Positions 32,131 through 41,365 of a stretch of 53,600 bases of DNA are shown piece after piece. Origin of the DNA: Methanobacteriota archaeon. Lineage in GTDB: Archaea > Thermoplasmatota > Poseidoniia > Poseidoniales > Thalassarchaeaceae. The DNA is taken from the NCBI GenBank assembly GCA_016845365.1, contig JAERST010000016.1, positions 1 to 53,600 of the forward strand. The letters run 5' to 3'. Both the position numbers and the translations under genes were made by a program. Position 1 is the stretch's first letter, and each line of letters opens with the position of its first letter. The notes below the pieces were generated by a model. It saw nothing but the letters and a program-made list of their open reading frames with translations. It ran no database searches and was not told where the DNA came from.

Positions 32131-32580
32131 TCATTCAAGCGGATAGGAGGTGGGTTCCTCTTTGACCGTGTTGAGCACGAGGTGGGTCACCGAGCGAGCG
32201 ACTCCATCCATCGAGAGCACGTTCTTGGAAAGGTCGTCCAAATCGCTTCGATCGCGGGCGCGAGCGATGATCATCGAATCGAAATCTCCGGTGACATCGT
32301 AGACGCCGTAAACGCGAGGGTCGCGAGCGATTTTTTCTTGGATTTCAATGAGTCGACCCTTCTGAATTCGAAGGCCGATGACGACGTTGAGTCCCCATCC
32401 AACTTGGTCGGCATCGAGGATGACTCGATATCCCTTGATTATCCCAGATTCCTCGAGTTTCTTGACTCGGTTGCTGACCGTTCCTAGCGAAACTCCGACC
32501 TCTTCGGCGATGCGGCGCAGGGAGGTTCGCGCATCGTTCTCCAGCACCCTGATGATGCTGCGGTCGGTATCGTCGAGCAT
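32131..32580 (-). CDS. Lrp/AsnC family transcription regulator
   Basis: 149 residues. The N-terminal winged helix-turn-helix reads DRSIIRVLENDARTSLRRIAEEVGVSLGTVSNRVKKLEESGII, and the C-terminal RAM domain (VIGLRIQKGRL, VYGVYDVTGDFDSMII) binds small effectors and oligomerises. It would control amino-acid or energy-related genes in response to a ligand, with target unknown. It follows the RNA methyltransferase gene on the same strand after 82 bp and converges on the Toprim gene. Confidence 0.92.
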   Translation of the reverse strand: MLDDTDRSIIRVLENDARTSLRRIAEEVGVSLGTVSNRVKKLEESGIIKGYRVILDADQVGWGLNVVIGLRIQKGRLIEIQEKIARDPRVYGVYDVTGDFDSMIIARARDRSDLDDLSKNVLSMDGVARSVTHLVLNTVKEEPTSYPLE

Positions 32581-32662
32581 GATTCAGCCTCGGGAGAGAT
32601 TGCCCGGGACCTACGGCTATTGAACATTCACCCCGAATTATGTAACTCGGCTGGTCGAATGT

Positions 32663-34318
32663 TCATTCTTCTTCTGTTAGTTCGACGCCCCTCATCGCGC
32701 GCAGGACGGTTAGTTCTGAGGTGCGGAGCATGAGGGTGGTGCGGCCGCCTAACCAGACAGGGATGGCCGTGCCGTTCGCCCCGTCGATGAGCAGATGATT
32801 GCCACGGACTTCGGCGAGGTTTGCATGGATCTCTGACGGCTCTGGCTCTTGGCCTGAGAGTAATCTATCGATGGTTTCAGAGGAGACTTCGGTGTGTCCT
32901 TTTTCTGTGCGCTCAGCGATGCGTGTTGCGGCTGCGCCGACGGTTCTCTCGAACTCACCGCGGCGCAGGTGAGCGGCCTCGAGACCGAGGCTGGCGACCT
33001 TGAGAGGCCGCCAACGGCCGCCGGGAATTCGGGTCCTTCCGCCCCTGCGGCTGCGTTCGCCAGCCCAGATTTCGTGGGCTTGCGGGGTGGCCCAGAGAAT
33101 CTTCTTGCCGCGCAACCAGAGGTCATAGGGGATGCTTCCCCAATGTTCAGCGAGCATCTCGCCTTGTTCGGGGGTAATTGGTTGGGCGGAACCATCGGGG
33201 TCGCGAGGTGCTCTATCCGCCTCGAGGGTCTCTTCGACCTCGACCGATTGGCGTGAGCTTGCCTCGGCCGATTTCTCAAGAATTGCGAGGAAGAATCCGC
33301 CGCCGCCCGATTGGTCATTCCACACGCGCATGCAATTTGGCAGGGCGGCGGCGATCTCATCCTCGGCCGGTGGAGCGAAGGATTCTCGCAATTCGGCATC
33401 CTGAACGATTGAACACTCATCTGATATGGCTGGCCAATCGTTCATTCCCACCGAGGCGGCAAGCACAGGAATAGCATCGTGAGCCGAGGCGAGGCTCAGC
33501 TCGGTGTGATTCCGCAATACCTCAGCCACCACCGCCTCGTTCTCAATCGGGTCGAGCGAGCAAGTGGAGTACACAACGCGCCCACCCGGTTTGACCAAGC
33601 GAGCCGCTCGTGACAGGATATCGATCTGCAATTTCTGCATCGAGCGGCTACCATTCGGCTTCCATCGGCCCCAGACATCGGGATTCTTGCGAGTCGTGCC
33701 AGTGCCGGTACAAGGCGCATCGACGAGGATTCGGTCATAGCCGGATTCGGGCAGATTTGGGAAATGGCGCGCGTCGTGATTAACTGCAATCCCCGCGCGC
33801 GAGCGGTGTCTTTGCAAGTTAGAAACCAGCAAATTGACCCGCCCGCGAACCACCTCATTAGCGACGACAACCCCAGAGTCACCGAGGTGCTCAGCAATCT
33901 GAGTCGTCTTCGAGCCAGGACTTGCACACATGTCGAGGACAACCTCACCTGGCTGAGGGTCAAGAGCGAGTACAGGTAACATCGAGACAGCCTCTTGCCG
34001 AGTCAGACGCCCAGTCTCATGCAGCGCGGCGAGCAATTGTCTCACCTCGCCCTCAGCTCGCCCGCGCTCAAACGGCATTTCCCAAGCCGAGCCGGGTCCA
34101 CAAAACCAGTCAATAGGCTTGCAGCCAACCGATTTCAGCCAATTCTCAACCCACTCAGAATCCTCAGAAAGTGGGTTGACGCGCACAGTCTCAGGCAATC
34201 TCTCATACGCGTGCGCGAACCATTTCTCAGCCCCAGACTCACCCCCGCGCCAGCAGCCAACCGCCTTCAGCAGCAGGCTGTCTCGTGCGGCTGCGGCCCA
34301 GTCGACATCCTCTCGCAC
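32663..34318 (-). CDS. RNA cytosine-5 methyltransferase (NOP2/Sun/RsmB family)
   Basis: 551 residues. The AdoMet pocket is LDMCASPGSKTTQIAEHL. The two catalytic cysteines are in DAPCTGTGT and VYSTCSLDPIENE, as required for the two-Cys mechanism of NOL1/NOP2/Sun enzymes. LSRAARLVKPGGRVVYSTC is typical. A C-terminal extension of about 200 residues ends in NHLLIDGANGTAIPVWLGGRTTLML, consistent with a PUA-like RNA-binding fold. tRNA (Trm4/NSUN2-like) is the likeliest substrate, though rRNA is possible. The start is GTG 34318. The upstream protein-coding neighbour on the plus strand is divergent. Confidence 0.9.
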   Translation of the reverse strand: MREDVDWAAAARDSLLLKAVGCWRGGESGAEKWFAHAYERLPETVRVNPLSEDSEWVENWLKSVGCKPIDWFCGPGSAWEMPFERGRAEGEVRQLLAALHETGRLTRQEAVSMLPVLALDPQPGEVVLDMCASPGSKTTQIAEHLGDSGVVVANEVVRGRVNLLVSNLQRHRSRAGIAVNHDARHFPNLPESGYDRILVDAPCTGTGTTRKNPDVWGRWKPNGSRSMQKLQIDILSRAARLVKPGGRVVYSTCSLDPIENEAVVAEVLRNHTELSLASAHDAIPVLAASVGMNDWPAISDECSIVQDAELRESFAPPAEDEIAAALPNCMRVWNDQSGGGGFFLAILEKSAEASSRQSVEVEETLEADRAPRDPDGSAQPITPEQGEMLAEHWGSIPYDLWLRGKKILWATPQAHEIWAGERSRRGGRTRIPGGRWRPLKVASLGLEAAHLRRGEFERTVGAAATRIAERTEKGHTEVSSETIDRLLSGQEPEPSEIHANLAEVRGNHLLIDGANGTAIPVWLGGRTTLMLRTSELTVLRAMRGVELTEEE

Positions 34319-34464
34319 AGGGCCGCGTCAAACCTCTCCAACATCAAGCGATTGGCTCCCGCGACCGAATTACCCGTGCCAATCCAGCCCAAGAATCGGA
34401 GCAAGTTCGTAAACGGTTAAACCTCCAACTCAACGCTCGCGCCCCGTGGCGTAAGCCGCATGGG

Positions 34465-34827
34465 ATGCACATGGCAGGACTGAGAAGAAGAATCGCGAGA
34501 AGCCCGACCGAACCGAATCGAACCGACCAACGCGAAGCGACTCGCAAACTCGTCGGGCTTGTCGAGCGGGCCCGTCAGAACGGACGCGAGCAAGGCCCGC
34601 TCGTCCCAGTAGAAGCTCTCATCACAGTCGATGAAGAAGAGTGGGTTTGGCAGGTCGTGGACAGAAATGTTCTCGATTCACTTTCACATCGTTTGGTCTT
34701 CCAATCTTCGGCGGGACAACGGCGTGAGATTCTGATGACAGCCGGCATCGACGCTGCTATGGATGCGGCTTCACGCATCGTCGAACTAGATGGTGGCTGC
34801 GTTCTCATCGAGACGCTTGACCCCTGA
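34465..34827 (+). CDS. Hypothetical protein, about 120 residues
   Basis: Basic N-terminus (RRRIARSPTEPNRTDQREATRKLVGLVERARQ) followed by an alpha/beta segment: VPVEALITVDEEEWVWQVVD, LSHRLVFQSSAGQRREILMTAG and ASRIVELDGGCVLIETLDP. No family is recognised. The open frame extends upstream to 34285, but that part lies opposite the RNA methyltransferase start, so the ATG at 34465 (or 34471) is preferred. There is no clear Shine-Dalgarno site. It lies 92 bp before the Sec61-beta gene on the same strand. Confidence 0.55.
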   Translation: MHMAGLRRRIARSPTEPNRTDQREATRKLVGLVERARQNGREQGPLVPVEALITVDEEEWVWQVVDRNVLDSLSHRLVFQSSAGQRREILMTAGIDAAMDAASRIVELDGGCVLIETLDP

Positions 34828-34919
34828 GAAATCGCGGCTCAGTCGTTCACTTTCAGATTAATCCGGCACTCTCTCCCCCTTCGCCGCGTTGATATAGTGC
34901 AGGCAGGTGCGACGGCGCG

Positions 34920-35117
34920 ATGGCGAAGGACAAGAAGGGCAGTGGTATCCAGCAGGCAGCTGGTTTGATCCGCTACTTCGACGAGGAGTCGGAGGACGCT
35001 ATTCAGATCTCGAAGGGCATGGTTTACACCGCCTGTATCGTGTTTTCATTGGTCATCTACTTGCAGCAGCACGGCGTTTGGTCGTGGATGGGCGGCGTGC
35101 TTTCGGGAATCGTCTGA
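34920..35117 (+). CDS. secG: Preprotein translocase subunit Sec61-beta (SecG in archaeal naming)
   Basis: 65 residues: a polar SGIQQAAGLIRYFDEESEDAIQIS N-terminus and one C-terminal membrane helix (ACIVFSLVIYLQQHGVW). The AGLIRYFDEE signature followed by a single tail anchor is diagnostic of archaeal Sec61-beta, the small subunit of the SecYE-beta channel. The length is normal. It ends flush against the convergent gene at 35118, with no base between the two stop codons. Confidence 0.93.
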   Translation: MAKDKKGSGIQQAAGLIRYFDEESEDAIQISKGMVYTACIVFSLVIYLQQHGVWSWMGGVLSGIV

Positions 35118-35975
35118 TTATTCCTCTTCGGTCAAATCGACCAGTGGAGCCTCTTCTTGCAAAAGGTGCGAAGCCTCTACCTCCGCTTCTTTTCCTCGCT
35201 CGTCCCACCAGGTCATCGTTGCTGAACGGCTTGCGGCCGACTCGGATGAGCGGACTTCTGTGGTCGGGTCGGCCTCGACGAGGGCTTGGGTTGCGCGCCC
35301 AAGCGCTCGCTCGACCGCTGGCGCGTTGTGGTCGGATAGGGCTGCACGCGCCTCTTCGAGGCTCATTTGTGCCTCGTCGAGAATACCTTCGATTTCTTCG
35401 GGGCCGCGCAGTGCGGCGATTTTCTCGGTGAGAGTGGTGATTTCCTCATTCATGTCTGCGCGGGCGTGCTCGATGAGGCCTTCCCAAGCGGCGCGGTGTT
35501 CGGCAGCTGTTGCGCCGCTTGTTTTCTCGAAGCGGCTTGACCAAGCCGCTTCCCATGGATTGCGCCCGAGACTGGCAGCGATATCGTGAACGATTCGGGC
35601 GCGCAAGGCGAGGGGTCCAGTCAGTTCGATGCGATTTAGGAAGCAACGGGCGATGAGCCCGAAGCCCCAGTAGGAGTCGGAACGAACTTGCATTGCGACA
35701 TCGCCCGAGGCCGTGGAAAATCTCCATCGCTGCTCGTCATAGCCGGGCAGTGCATCGAAATGAGGTGGGTCGGCTGGACCTAAACCGCGTAATGCGGCCC
35801 GGGCAACATCTCCGAGATAGACGGTTGAATTGCCCTTGATACCCCCGGGCCGCAACCGATTCTCGACATCGATGGACATCTGCGGTTGACCCTCGGCGAC
35901 TTGCGCCCAGAGAATCGTGACATTTGGGTCGAGGCCGATGGTCCCCGAGCGCTCGGCCTCCTCGTCTGCTTCCAC
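35118..35975 (-). CDS. Hypothetical protein with C-terminal coiled coil
   Basis: 285 residues. The N-terminal 120 residues form an alpha/beta region (GLDPNVTILWAQVAEGQPQMSIDVENRL; WRFSTASGDVAMQVRSDSYWGFGLIARCFLNRI). Residues 155-230 are helical and charged (NEEITTLTEKIAALRGPEEIEGILDEAQMSLEEARAAL), likely a coiled coil. The tail is acidic. I do not recognise the family. The GTG at 35975 is the first usable start, but the frame continues upstream as KIESWARRALG with no normal start codon before a stop, so the true N-terminus may be longer and begin at a rare codon. Confidence 0.65.
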   Translation of the reverse strand: MEADEEAERSGTIGLDPNVTILWAQVAEGQPQMSIDVENRLRPGGIKGNSTVYLGDVARAALRGLGPADPPHFDALPGYDEQRWRFSTASGDVAMQVRSDSYWGFGLIARCFLNRIELTGPLALRARIVHDIAASLGRNPWEAAWSSRFEKTSGATAAEHRAAWEGLIEHARADMNEEITTLTEKIAALRGPEEIEGILDEAQMSLEEARAALSDHNAPAVERALGRATQALVEADPTTEVRSSESAASRSATMTWWDERGKEAEVEASHLLQEEAPLVDLTEEE

Positions 35976-36087
35976 GCCGAGCGCTCGCCTTGCCCATGAT
36001 TCAATCTTGCGCGGTGCTGAGACCGCTCATCAGCGTGAGTATGCTGACGGTCAGGCCTCGAGAATGCTGACGGTCAAGTGCGTGAGA

Positions 36088-36315
36088 ATGCTCAAGTCCC
36101 GTCGGCGCGAACACCCTCTCGTGCCGCGCCGGAAGTACGGACGACTAACCAAAGTCGTCGAGATTCCACCCAAGGACAATTGCTCGCGTTGCCGCGCAGG
36201 GAAGCCTTGTCCGCTCCCCGGCCATTCAGGAAATTCAGTCGCCGCCGACCGCGAATGGCAAGGGCCAGGAGCGGTCGACAAACGCTCCAACAAGAAGAAT
36301 CCCGCTCGCAAGTAG
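36088..36315 (+). CDS. Possible small cysteine-rich basic protein
   Basis: 75 residues, strongly basic, with CSRCRAGKPCPLPGHSG in the middle: three Cys and one His that could hold one metal ion. ATG codons at 36064 and 36088 are both in frame and sit in short repeats of GAGAATGCT(GACGGTCAAG). No family is recognised. The reverse strand also has an open frame here, so coding is uncertain. It lies between the hypothetical gene and xerA and converges on xerA. Confidence 0.35.
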   Translation: MLKSRRREHPLVPRRKYGRLTKVVEIPPKDNCSRCRAGKPCPLPGHSGNSVAADREWQGPGAVDKRSNKKNPARK

Positions 36316-36351
36316 TCGCAAAAGGACGACTCCGCCGCGAATCTGCTTCGG

Positions 36352-37587
36352 TCAATCTTGACGGATAGTCGGCGCTGGCGCTTCGATATATTCACTCTCA
36401 AGCTCAGCCTCGACGCTCGAATCGACCTCAAGTTCGGGTAGTTCGGGCAGTCGCTGAACCCTGTGATAGATCTCACGCAAAGTCTGGTCGCTGATTTCGA
36501 GATACACGCGCGTGGTAGCGATACTCGCATGACCAAGCAATCGCTGAATGGTAACCAAATCTGCCCCACGCTCGAGCAAACCGGTAGCAAAGGTGTGCCT
36601 CAAGGTGTGCGGTGACAGGCGAGAGCGAGGAATATCAGCTTCATCGGCCAAGCGGTCAATCAATTTCTGAATCGAGCGCGGATTGATTCTTCGCCCACGA
36701 CTCGACAAGAAAAGCGCGCGCTCGGAATCCTCATCCTCAACCTGTTTTTGACGCAGAGCCCGAATCGGATTCCATGCCTCAATCGCCTCGGTAGTAGCCT
36801 TCGTGAAGAGCACCGTCCGGTCCTTCTCCCCTTTGCCACCGATAACCAAAGCTGACAGGTCCTCATGGTCCACGTCATCGACATCGAGATTGCATAATTC
36901 AGAGACCCGCAAGCCTGTGTCGAGCATCGTCGTAACGATCGGATGGGCTAGCGGGTCCTCCATTCGCAACGCCGCAGAGCGCACTTTCAGCACCTCTGTC
37001 CTGCCCAAAGGTCGCGGCAGAGGGCGCCTGCGCGCTGGGCGTTGAACCCACTCAGGAATCGAATGACCAAGCCAGTTCAGCAAGTGAGAAACAGCAGCGA
37101 TACGAGCATTGATCGTAGCCGGTTTCATCTCCCCAAGACCGTGTAACCAAGCATCGATACGACCGAAAGAAGGGTCAGCGCGCTCGTGGAAAATTCGTAC
37201 CGGAATCGTCTGTGCCTCGGTCCAATCGATTTCGTCCTCGTCCGGTAGCGCGGTCATCGAGAAGTCGCGCGCTGCGACCGTGTAAGCACGGATCGTATGA
37301 ACCGATTTTTTCTCAGTGCGCAATTGTCCGGTCCAGCATTCGTACCAGGGAAGTGCGCCCAAGCGCATCAGGCGTGTGGGGAGAACGGAGGTTGGCGTTG
37401 CCTGCACGCCGACGGGTGTGGTGTCGAACCAATCGCTGGCAGAGGATGGCACATTGCCTGTGCCCGGACCCGAGTTTGACTCCAGCGCCTCGGATTGCGA
37501 GTTTGACTCAAGCGTCTGGGAGGGTGATTTCTCGAACCGCCCCTGCGTAGCCTCTCGGCCAGCGTACCCTCTCTCATCGCCTTCCAT
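36352..37587 (-). CDS. xerA: Tyrosine recombinase XerA-like
   Basis: 411 residues. The core-binding domain (SVHTIRAYTVAARDF; TINARIAAVSHLLNWL) precedes a catalytic domain with all active residues: Arg in DTGLRVSELCNLD, Lys in GGKGEKDR, His-x-x-Arg in SPHTLRHTFATGLL, His in LLGHASIATT and the nucleophile in TRVYLEI. Archaeal XerA resolves chromosome dimers at a dif site. An integrase role is also possible. A low-complexity N-terminal extension of about 85 residues (SQTLESNSQSEALESNSG) precedes the domain. I could not identify a dif site in the flanks. No other mobile-element gene is adjacent, which favours the chromosomal role. Confidence 0.9.
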   Translation of the reverse strand: MEGDERGYAGREATQGRFEKSPSQTLESNSQSEALESNSGPGTGNVPSSASDWFDTTPVGVQATPTSVLPTRLMRLGALPWYECWTGQLRTEKKSVHTIRAYTVAARDFSMTALPDEDEIDWTEAQTIPVRIFHERADPSFGRIDAWLHGLGEMKPATINARIAAVSHLLNWLGHSIPEWVQRPARRRPLPRPLGRTEVLKVRSAALRMEDPLAHPIVTTMLDTGLRVSELCNLDVDDVDHEDLSALVIGGKGEKDRTVLFTKATTEAIEAWNPIRALRQKQVEDEDSERALFLSSRGRRINPRSIQKLIDRLADEADIPRSRLSPHTLRHTFATGLLERGADLVTIQRLLGHASIATTRVYLEISDQTLREIYHRVQRLPELPELEVDSSVEAELESEYIEAPAPTIRQD

Positions 37588-37801
37588 ATCGCGTTCCCTC
37601 GCCTCTCTCCGCCGCGAACGACGGGTGCATCCCTGCCCATACGGGCGAGCCCAAGTCCCTCTATCCCGACTTGAATGCTTCTGCTGTTGCGAGGCGCGCG
37701 GCCGCTATTTTTGCGCGCGATGGAAAACGCCGTTTACGCGGAAATTAGGTTGGCCGTGCGGCTCGACCCTGATGACTCAGAATCTTGGATTTGAGTCGAT
37801 T

Positions 37802-38755
37802 TCACTCTGTGAGAAGAGTGTTGTCTGGCGTCGTTGAATCGGGCAACTGCGCCTCTGCGCGCGCCTGTTCGCGGACTGCAGAAATGCGCGCGTGCAAGTG
37901 TCGGGCGACGGCTCCTGCGACGTTGACGCCCGATGCGCCCTCGATGCCTTCGAGACCAGGGCTTGAGTTGACTTCGAGGACGAGAGGTCCATCGCGGGAT
38001 TCTAGCATGTCAACACCCGCGATGTCCATGCCCAGAATGTTGGCTGCAGCGAGCGCGATCGAAATGTGTTCTTCGGTTAGGTGAACGCGCTCGACGCGGC
38101 CACCGAGATGGAAGTTTGAGCGGAACTCGCTGCCCGCTGCACGGCGGCGCATGGCGGCGACGACATTGCCGCCGACGACGAAAACTCGGATGTCTTGTCC
38201 ATGCGATTCCTCGATGTAGGTCTGGACAAGTGGGCGCATTCCTCGCTCAAGCATTTGTTGAACGAGTTGGCGAGCTTGTTGGTAGGTATGAGCGAGGAAG
38301 ACGCCCGAACCCTGCGTGCCTTCGGTAGCCTTGACTACGCAAGGCACGCCACCGACGCGCGCGATTGCGCGGTCGGTATCTTCCATCGCCGCGACGTGGG
38401 CGGTGGTTGGAATTGGAACTCCTGCGTCAGCCATCAATTGGCTGGCGAGCAATTTGTCGCGGCTCTGTTGAATCGCAGATGAAGGATTGAGAATGATGAC
38501 TCCCATCTGTTCGAATTGGCGAACGATGGCGACACCGCGGCGTGTAATCGAGTATCCGATGCGTGGAATTACAGCCTCGCATTCAACCGGCCAGCCGCGG
38601 TGAAAGATGCGACCGCCCTTCTCATCGACGACCACTGTTAGCGACAATGGATCGAGGATGCGGACCGCCCAACCAGCCTTCTCCGCCTCCTCGGCAAGAC
38701 GGCGGGTCGAGTACAATCTCGGGCCGCGAGAGAGGATGACCAAGCGTGGGTCCAT
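37802..38755 (-). CDS. rimK: RimK-family ATP-grasp ligase
   Basis: 317 residues of the ATP-grasp fold. The N-terminal domain includes VIPRIGYSITRRGVAIVRQFEQMG. ATP-binding elements are VVKATEGTQGSGVFLA and LVQTYIEESHGQDIRVFVVGG, and the metal site is GVDMLESRDGPLVLEVNSSPGLEGIE. Family members add glutamate or related amino acids to a protein C-terminus or a small cofactor (ribosomal protein S6, coenzyme F420 or LysW-type carriers). The substrate here is not determined by context. It is divergent from the SAP-domain gene across a 183-bp gap with three hairpins. Confidence 0.9.
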   Translation of the reverse strand: MDPRLVILSRGPRLYSTRRLAEEAEKAGWAVRILDPLSLTVVVDEKGGRIFHRGWPVECEAVIPRIGYSITRRGVAIVRQFEQMGVIILNPSSAIQQSRDKLLASQLMADAGVPIPTTAHVAAMEDTDRAIARVGGVPCVVKATEGTQGSGVFLAHTYQQARQLVQQMLERGMRPLVQTYIEESHGQDIRVFVVGGNVVAAMRRRAAGSEFRSNFHLGGRVERVHLTEEHISIALAAANILGMDIAGVDMLESRDGPLVLEVNSSPGLEGIEGASGVNVAGAVARHLHARISAVREQARAEAQLPDSTTPDNTLLTE

Positions 38756-38767
38756 GAGTGCGGCCGA

Positions 38768-38803
38768 CCGCCATCCGTTCTTGAGTCTGACGGATGATGG
38801 CGG
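38768..38803. promoter_or_regulatory. Imperfect hairpin in the rimK / SAP gene gap
   Basis: Arms CCGCC-ATCCGT and ACGGAT-(GAT)-GGCGG pair over eleven positions with a three-base bulge. It is the first of three inverted repeats in this divergent intergenic region. Confidence 0.3.
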
Positions 38804-38857
38804 GCATCAGAAATTGCTGCGGATTGCCTCGGCCGAGCCTCTTACGCGCGTGTATGC

Positions 38858-38878
38858 GCGTTCCGCGGAGCGGAACGC
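38858..38878. repeat. Long GNA-triloop palindrome upstream of the SAP-ParA module
   Basis: GCGTTCCGC-GGA-GCGGAACGC: a perfect 9-bp inverted repeat around GGA, 61 bp before the SAP gene start. It overlaps a second one, ACGCGC/GCGCGT, just upstream. It is the best candidate in this module for a protein-binding (operator or centromere-like) site. Confidence 0.45.
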
Positions 38879-38938
38879 CGAAGGTGTTGAAAGACCCACT
38901 GCGAGACTGCGACCCCGTTCGTGGGGTGAGGAGGTAGC

Positions 38939-41293
38939 ATGGATCGCGATTCATTGTCGGGGTTGAAGGTCTCCGAATTGCGCCAAATGTGCAAGGAGAA
39001 TGGCTTACTCGTCTCCGGCAAAAAGGCGGACCTCATCGACCGCTTGCTCGGCGAGGAGAGCCCTGCAGCCGCGCCTGCTCCGGCAGCGAAGGCGGCTACT
39101 CCTTCGAGGCCAACTGCCACATCTGCTTCGGTTGAGGCTGGAAGCGAGCGAGACGACGCGATCGACCGACTAATCGCTCGCGTCGAATCCGGCGGCGGAG
39201 GTGAACCCGAGGACAAAGAATCCGGTGCAGGAGAAGCAATTCTCGAACCCGAGCTGACTTTGGAGGCGGAGATTGAGGCCCCAGTAGAAGCCCAAGTCAT
39301 GGAGGCCGAGGTTTTCGAAGCTGAACTCGAGGCAGAGTTAGAGCCTCTCGAAGATGAATCGGCTAGCGAGATTTTCCTCGATGCCGAGCCAGAACTCCCG
39401 CCGAAGGCGATAACCCTCGAACAAGAGGCCCCCTCGTTAATTCTCGATGAAGAGGAAGACGACCCTTGGACCGGTGGTATAATCTCCGACGAGGTAGAAC
39501 CGACATTAGTCGCAGCCGAGGTCGCCCCAGAACAACAGTCCGAGGCATCAATCACCATCACTCTCCCAAGCCTTTCAGCAATCGAATTCACACCGAAGGT
39601 AATCGGCGCCATCACAATCACCGCACTAATCCTCGGCGCGGTCGGCTTCACCCTATTCGTCAAGGAAGACTCATCCTTCCAAGCGCGAAGTCTCCACTAT
39701 GGCGATAGCATGCAATTCGACATCGGAACCTCAAGCATCGCAATCCAAGGCGACGATATGGTGGCAATCTTCCGCGACGCCGCAGGAGGAGCCCTCGACG
39801 AGGCCTGCGGCGAACTCACAGCAGCAATCAGTTCAGGCACTGGAAGCATCAGCATTCGGAAGGGTGACCCCAGCGAAATTATCCACCCTTCCGACAAGCA
39901 ATTCAGCGGCGCAGTCAGCGCTTTAGACGCCTACGGAAGAAGCCATCTCGCCGCTGAAAGAATCCTTACTCATTCGATGAATATCGACCTCGACGGGAAG
40001 ACCTGGAGGAACCCCGATGATTGCGGAAATGCGGGGTGGATTTTGGAGGATAATAACGTCGATATGACGACGAAAACTTGGACCGACATCGGCGATAAAC
40101 AGCTGATTCGAACCAGCACAGACATGACGATTCGCGACGTCGATAATCGAGCGACGAACCTCGAAGCTACGACATTTGGATTGGATGCGATTTCGGGATT
40201 GGGAGTGGCGACATCCTTCGTTTTGATACCCTTGACCCCCCTCGACTTACACGACTTCTTTGGCGGTAATTCGTTGACCTCCGGTGCAACCTCGGCTGAT
40301 GGTGCGGATTGGTCTTGGACGGTAGGCGACGAGATCAATGACGCAGTTCATGGTCTCGTCTATCCGATCACGATGTCGCATGATGAGTTCGATGCTTGCA
40401 ACGGCCACATCACATTGGATTTGCTCGTGAAGAGTAGAGTTCCGTGGCCGGTGCAACAATCTGCGAGCATCGTGGTCGACAAGAGTCAGAAATCGAGCGA
40501 GTGCGGTCTAATCGAATCCTCGCTCTCTGATGCAGCGATTCCCGATGGAAGAATCACCATTTCATTCACCATGCGCGCGACGAGTAGCGCGAATGGGGAT
40601 CGCGCAATCGATTGGTTGGTGGATTACACGAGTAAGCCCGGGCCAGGTGAGGACCGTCCCGGAACCAGCGCCCAGCGCGATTGGGGTGTGGCAATGCCAG
40701 ATGAGAGCGCCAAGCGCGCGTGGGACCTCGAGTCGGCGCTGGAGTGTACGGTGGCCAATTACTCATCAAGCGGGGTGGCCACCGCCATCGAGGCCGGCGG
40801 TTATGTCTGGAAGGCCTCGACGGTCGAAGTCGATTCAACAATCCAATGGAATATGTCGTGGGTGACCGAGGACGAGCGTGCAGGGTGGACGACCGTGAAG
40901 GAGCGAGACGGAGGTTGTGCACTCATCGAGGACGAGAGAATGGACGACGGAACCGTGCAATGGAACCGCAATGCAATCCCCGAAACCCTGACCATGCAAG
41001 CCCTCGAGTCCCGACTTCTAACAAGCTCTCGGTACCCCGGTTTGAACCTCTATATCAACGATGGAAATGCCGGTTGGGACGAGGGAGTCGAGTACGGATA
41101 TCGCCTATCTGTGGCAGAAGAAAATGACCTCTTTGACCTCGTCCCAGTCAGCCTTGGTGAAGGCGCGGTGAGCGTTGCGGCGGAGAAGACTTGGACCGAT
41201 TCGAGCAATCGCGATCACCGCGTCAGTTTTGCCATGGATGCCGAGAACGGCCGCATGCTCGGCTGGTTCCACCACTGGGCGCCGGCCGATTGA
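38939..41293 (+). CDS. SAP-domain transmembrane protein
   Basis: 784 residues. Residues about 5-40 (LSGLKVSELRQMCKENG, then KKADLIDRLLGEE) form a SAP motif, a helix-loop-helix that binds DNA. A long Ala/Glu-rich acidic linker follows to about 200, then one membrane helix (IGAITITALILGAVGFTLFV, about 221-241). The remaining 540 residues outside are mostly beta, rich in W/T/D, and contain WRNPDDCGNAGW, WSWTVGDEIN and a late EKTWTDSSNRDHRVSF. The SAP domain would stay in the cytoplasm, tethered to the membrane. The gene has a strong GAGGAGG site before the ATG and is followed by parA after 92 bp. A membrane anchor for chromosomal DNA is an attractive inference. Confidence 0.82.
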   Translation: MDRDSLSGLKVSELRQMCKENGLLVSGKKADLIDRLLGEESPAAAPAPAAKAATPSRPTATSASVEAGSERDDAIDRLIARVESGGGGEPEDKESGAGEAILEPELTLEAEIEAPVEAQVMEAEVFEAELEAELEPLEDESASEIFLDAEPELPPKAITLEQEAPSLILDEEEDDPWTGGIISDEVEPTLVAAEVAPEQQSEASITITLPSLSAIEFTPKVIGAITITALILGAVGFTLFVKEDSSFQARSLHYGDSMQFDIGTSSIAIQGDDMVAIFRDAAGGALDEACGELTAAISSGTGSISIRKGDPSEIIHPSDKQFSGAVSALDAYGRSHLAAERILTHSMNIDLDGKTWRNPDDCGNAGWILEDNNVDMTTKTWTDIGDKQLIRTSTDMTIRDVDNRATNLEATTFGLDAISGLGVATSFVLIPLTPLDLHDFFGGNSLTSGATSADGADWSWTVGDEINDAVHGLVYPITMSHDEFDACNGHITLDLLVKSRVPWPVQQSASIVVDKSQKSSECGLIESSLSDAAIPDGRITISFTMRATSSANGDRAIDWLVDYTSKPGPGEDRPGTSAQRDWGVAMPDESAKRAWDLESALECTVANYSSSGVATAIEAGGYVWKASTVEVDSTIQWNMSWVTEDERAGWTTVKERDGGCALIEDERMDDGTVQWNRNAIPETLTMQALESRLLTSSRYPGLNLYINDGNAGWDEGVEYGYRLSVAEENDLFDLVPVSLGEGAVSVAAEKTWTDSSNRDHRVSFAMDAENGRMLGWFHHWAPAD

Positions 41294-41296
41294 TAC

Positions 41297-41334
41297 GGCG
41301 CGCGCGAGAAGGGCGCAGAAGCGCCGCGCGCGCC
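41297..41334 (+). terminator. Strong nested hairpin just after the SAP gene
   Basis: Outer arms GGCGCGCG/CGCGCGCC and inner arms GGCGC/GCGCC (loop AGAA). It begins three bases beyond the stop codon. It could attenuate transcription into parA or stabilise the upstream message. Confidence 0.45.
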
Positions 41335-41365
41335 TGCTGAACCTGCGGCAGATTCAACACGGCTG

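Noticed and set aside
34285-34464. Upstream extension of the hypothetical gene at 34465
   Set aside because: It overlaps the start of the divergent RNA methyltransferase gene and has a basic, low-information composition.
37588-37801. Possible dif site beside xerA
   Set aside because: No 11-6-11 inverted arrangement of binding arms could be found convincingly by eye.
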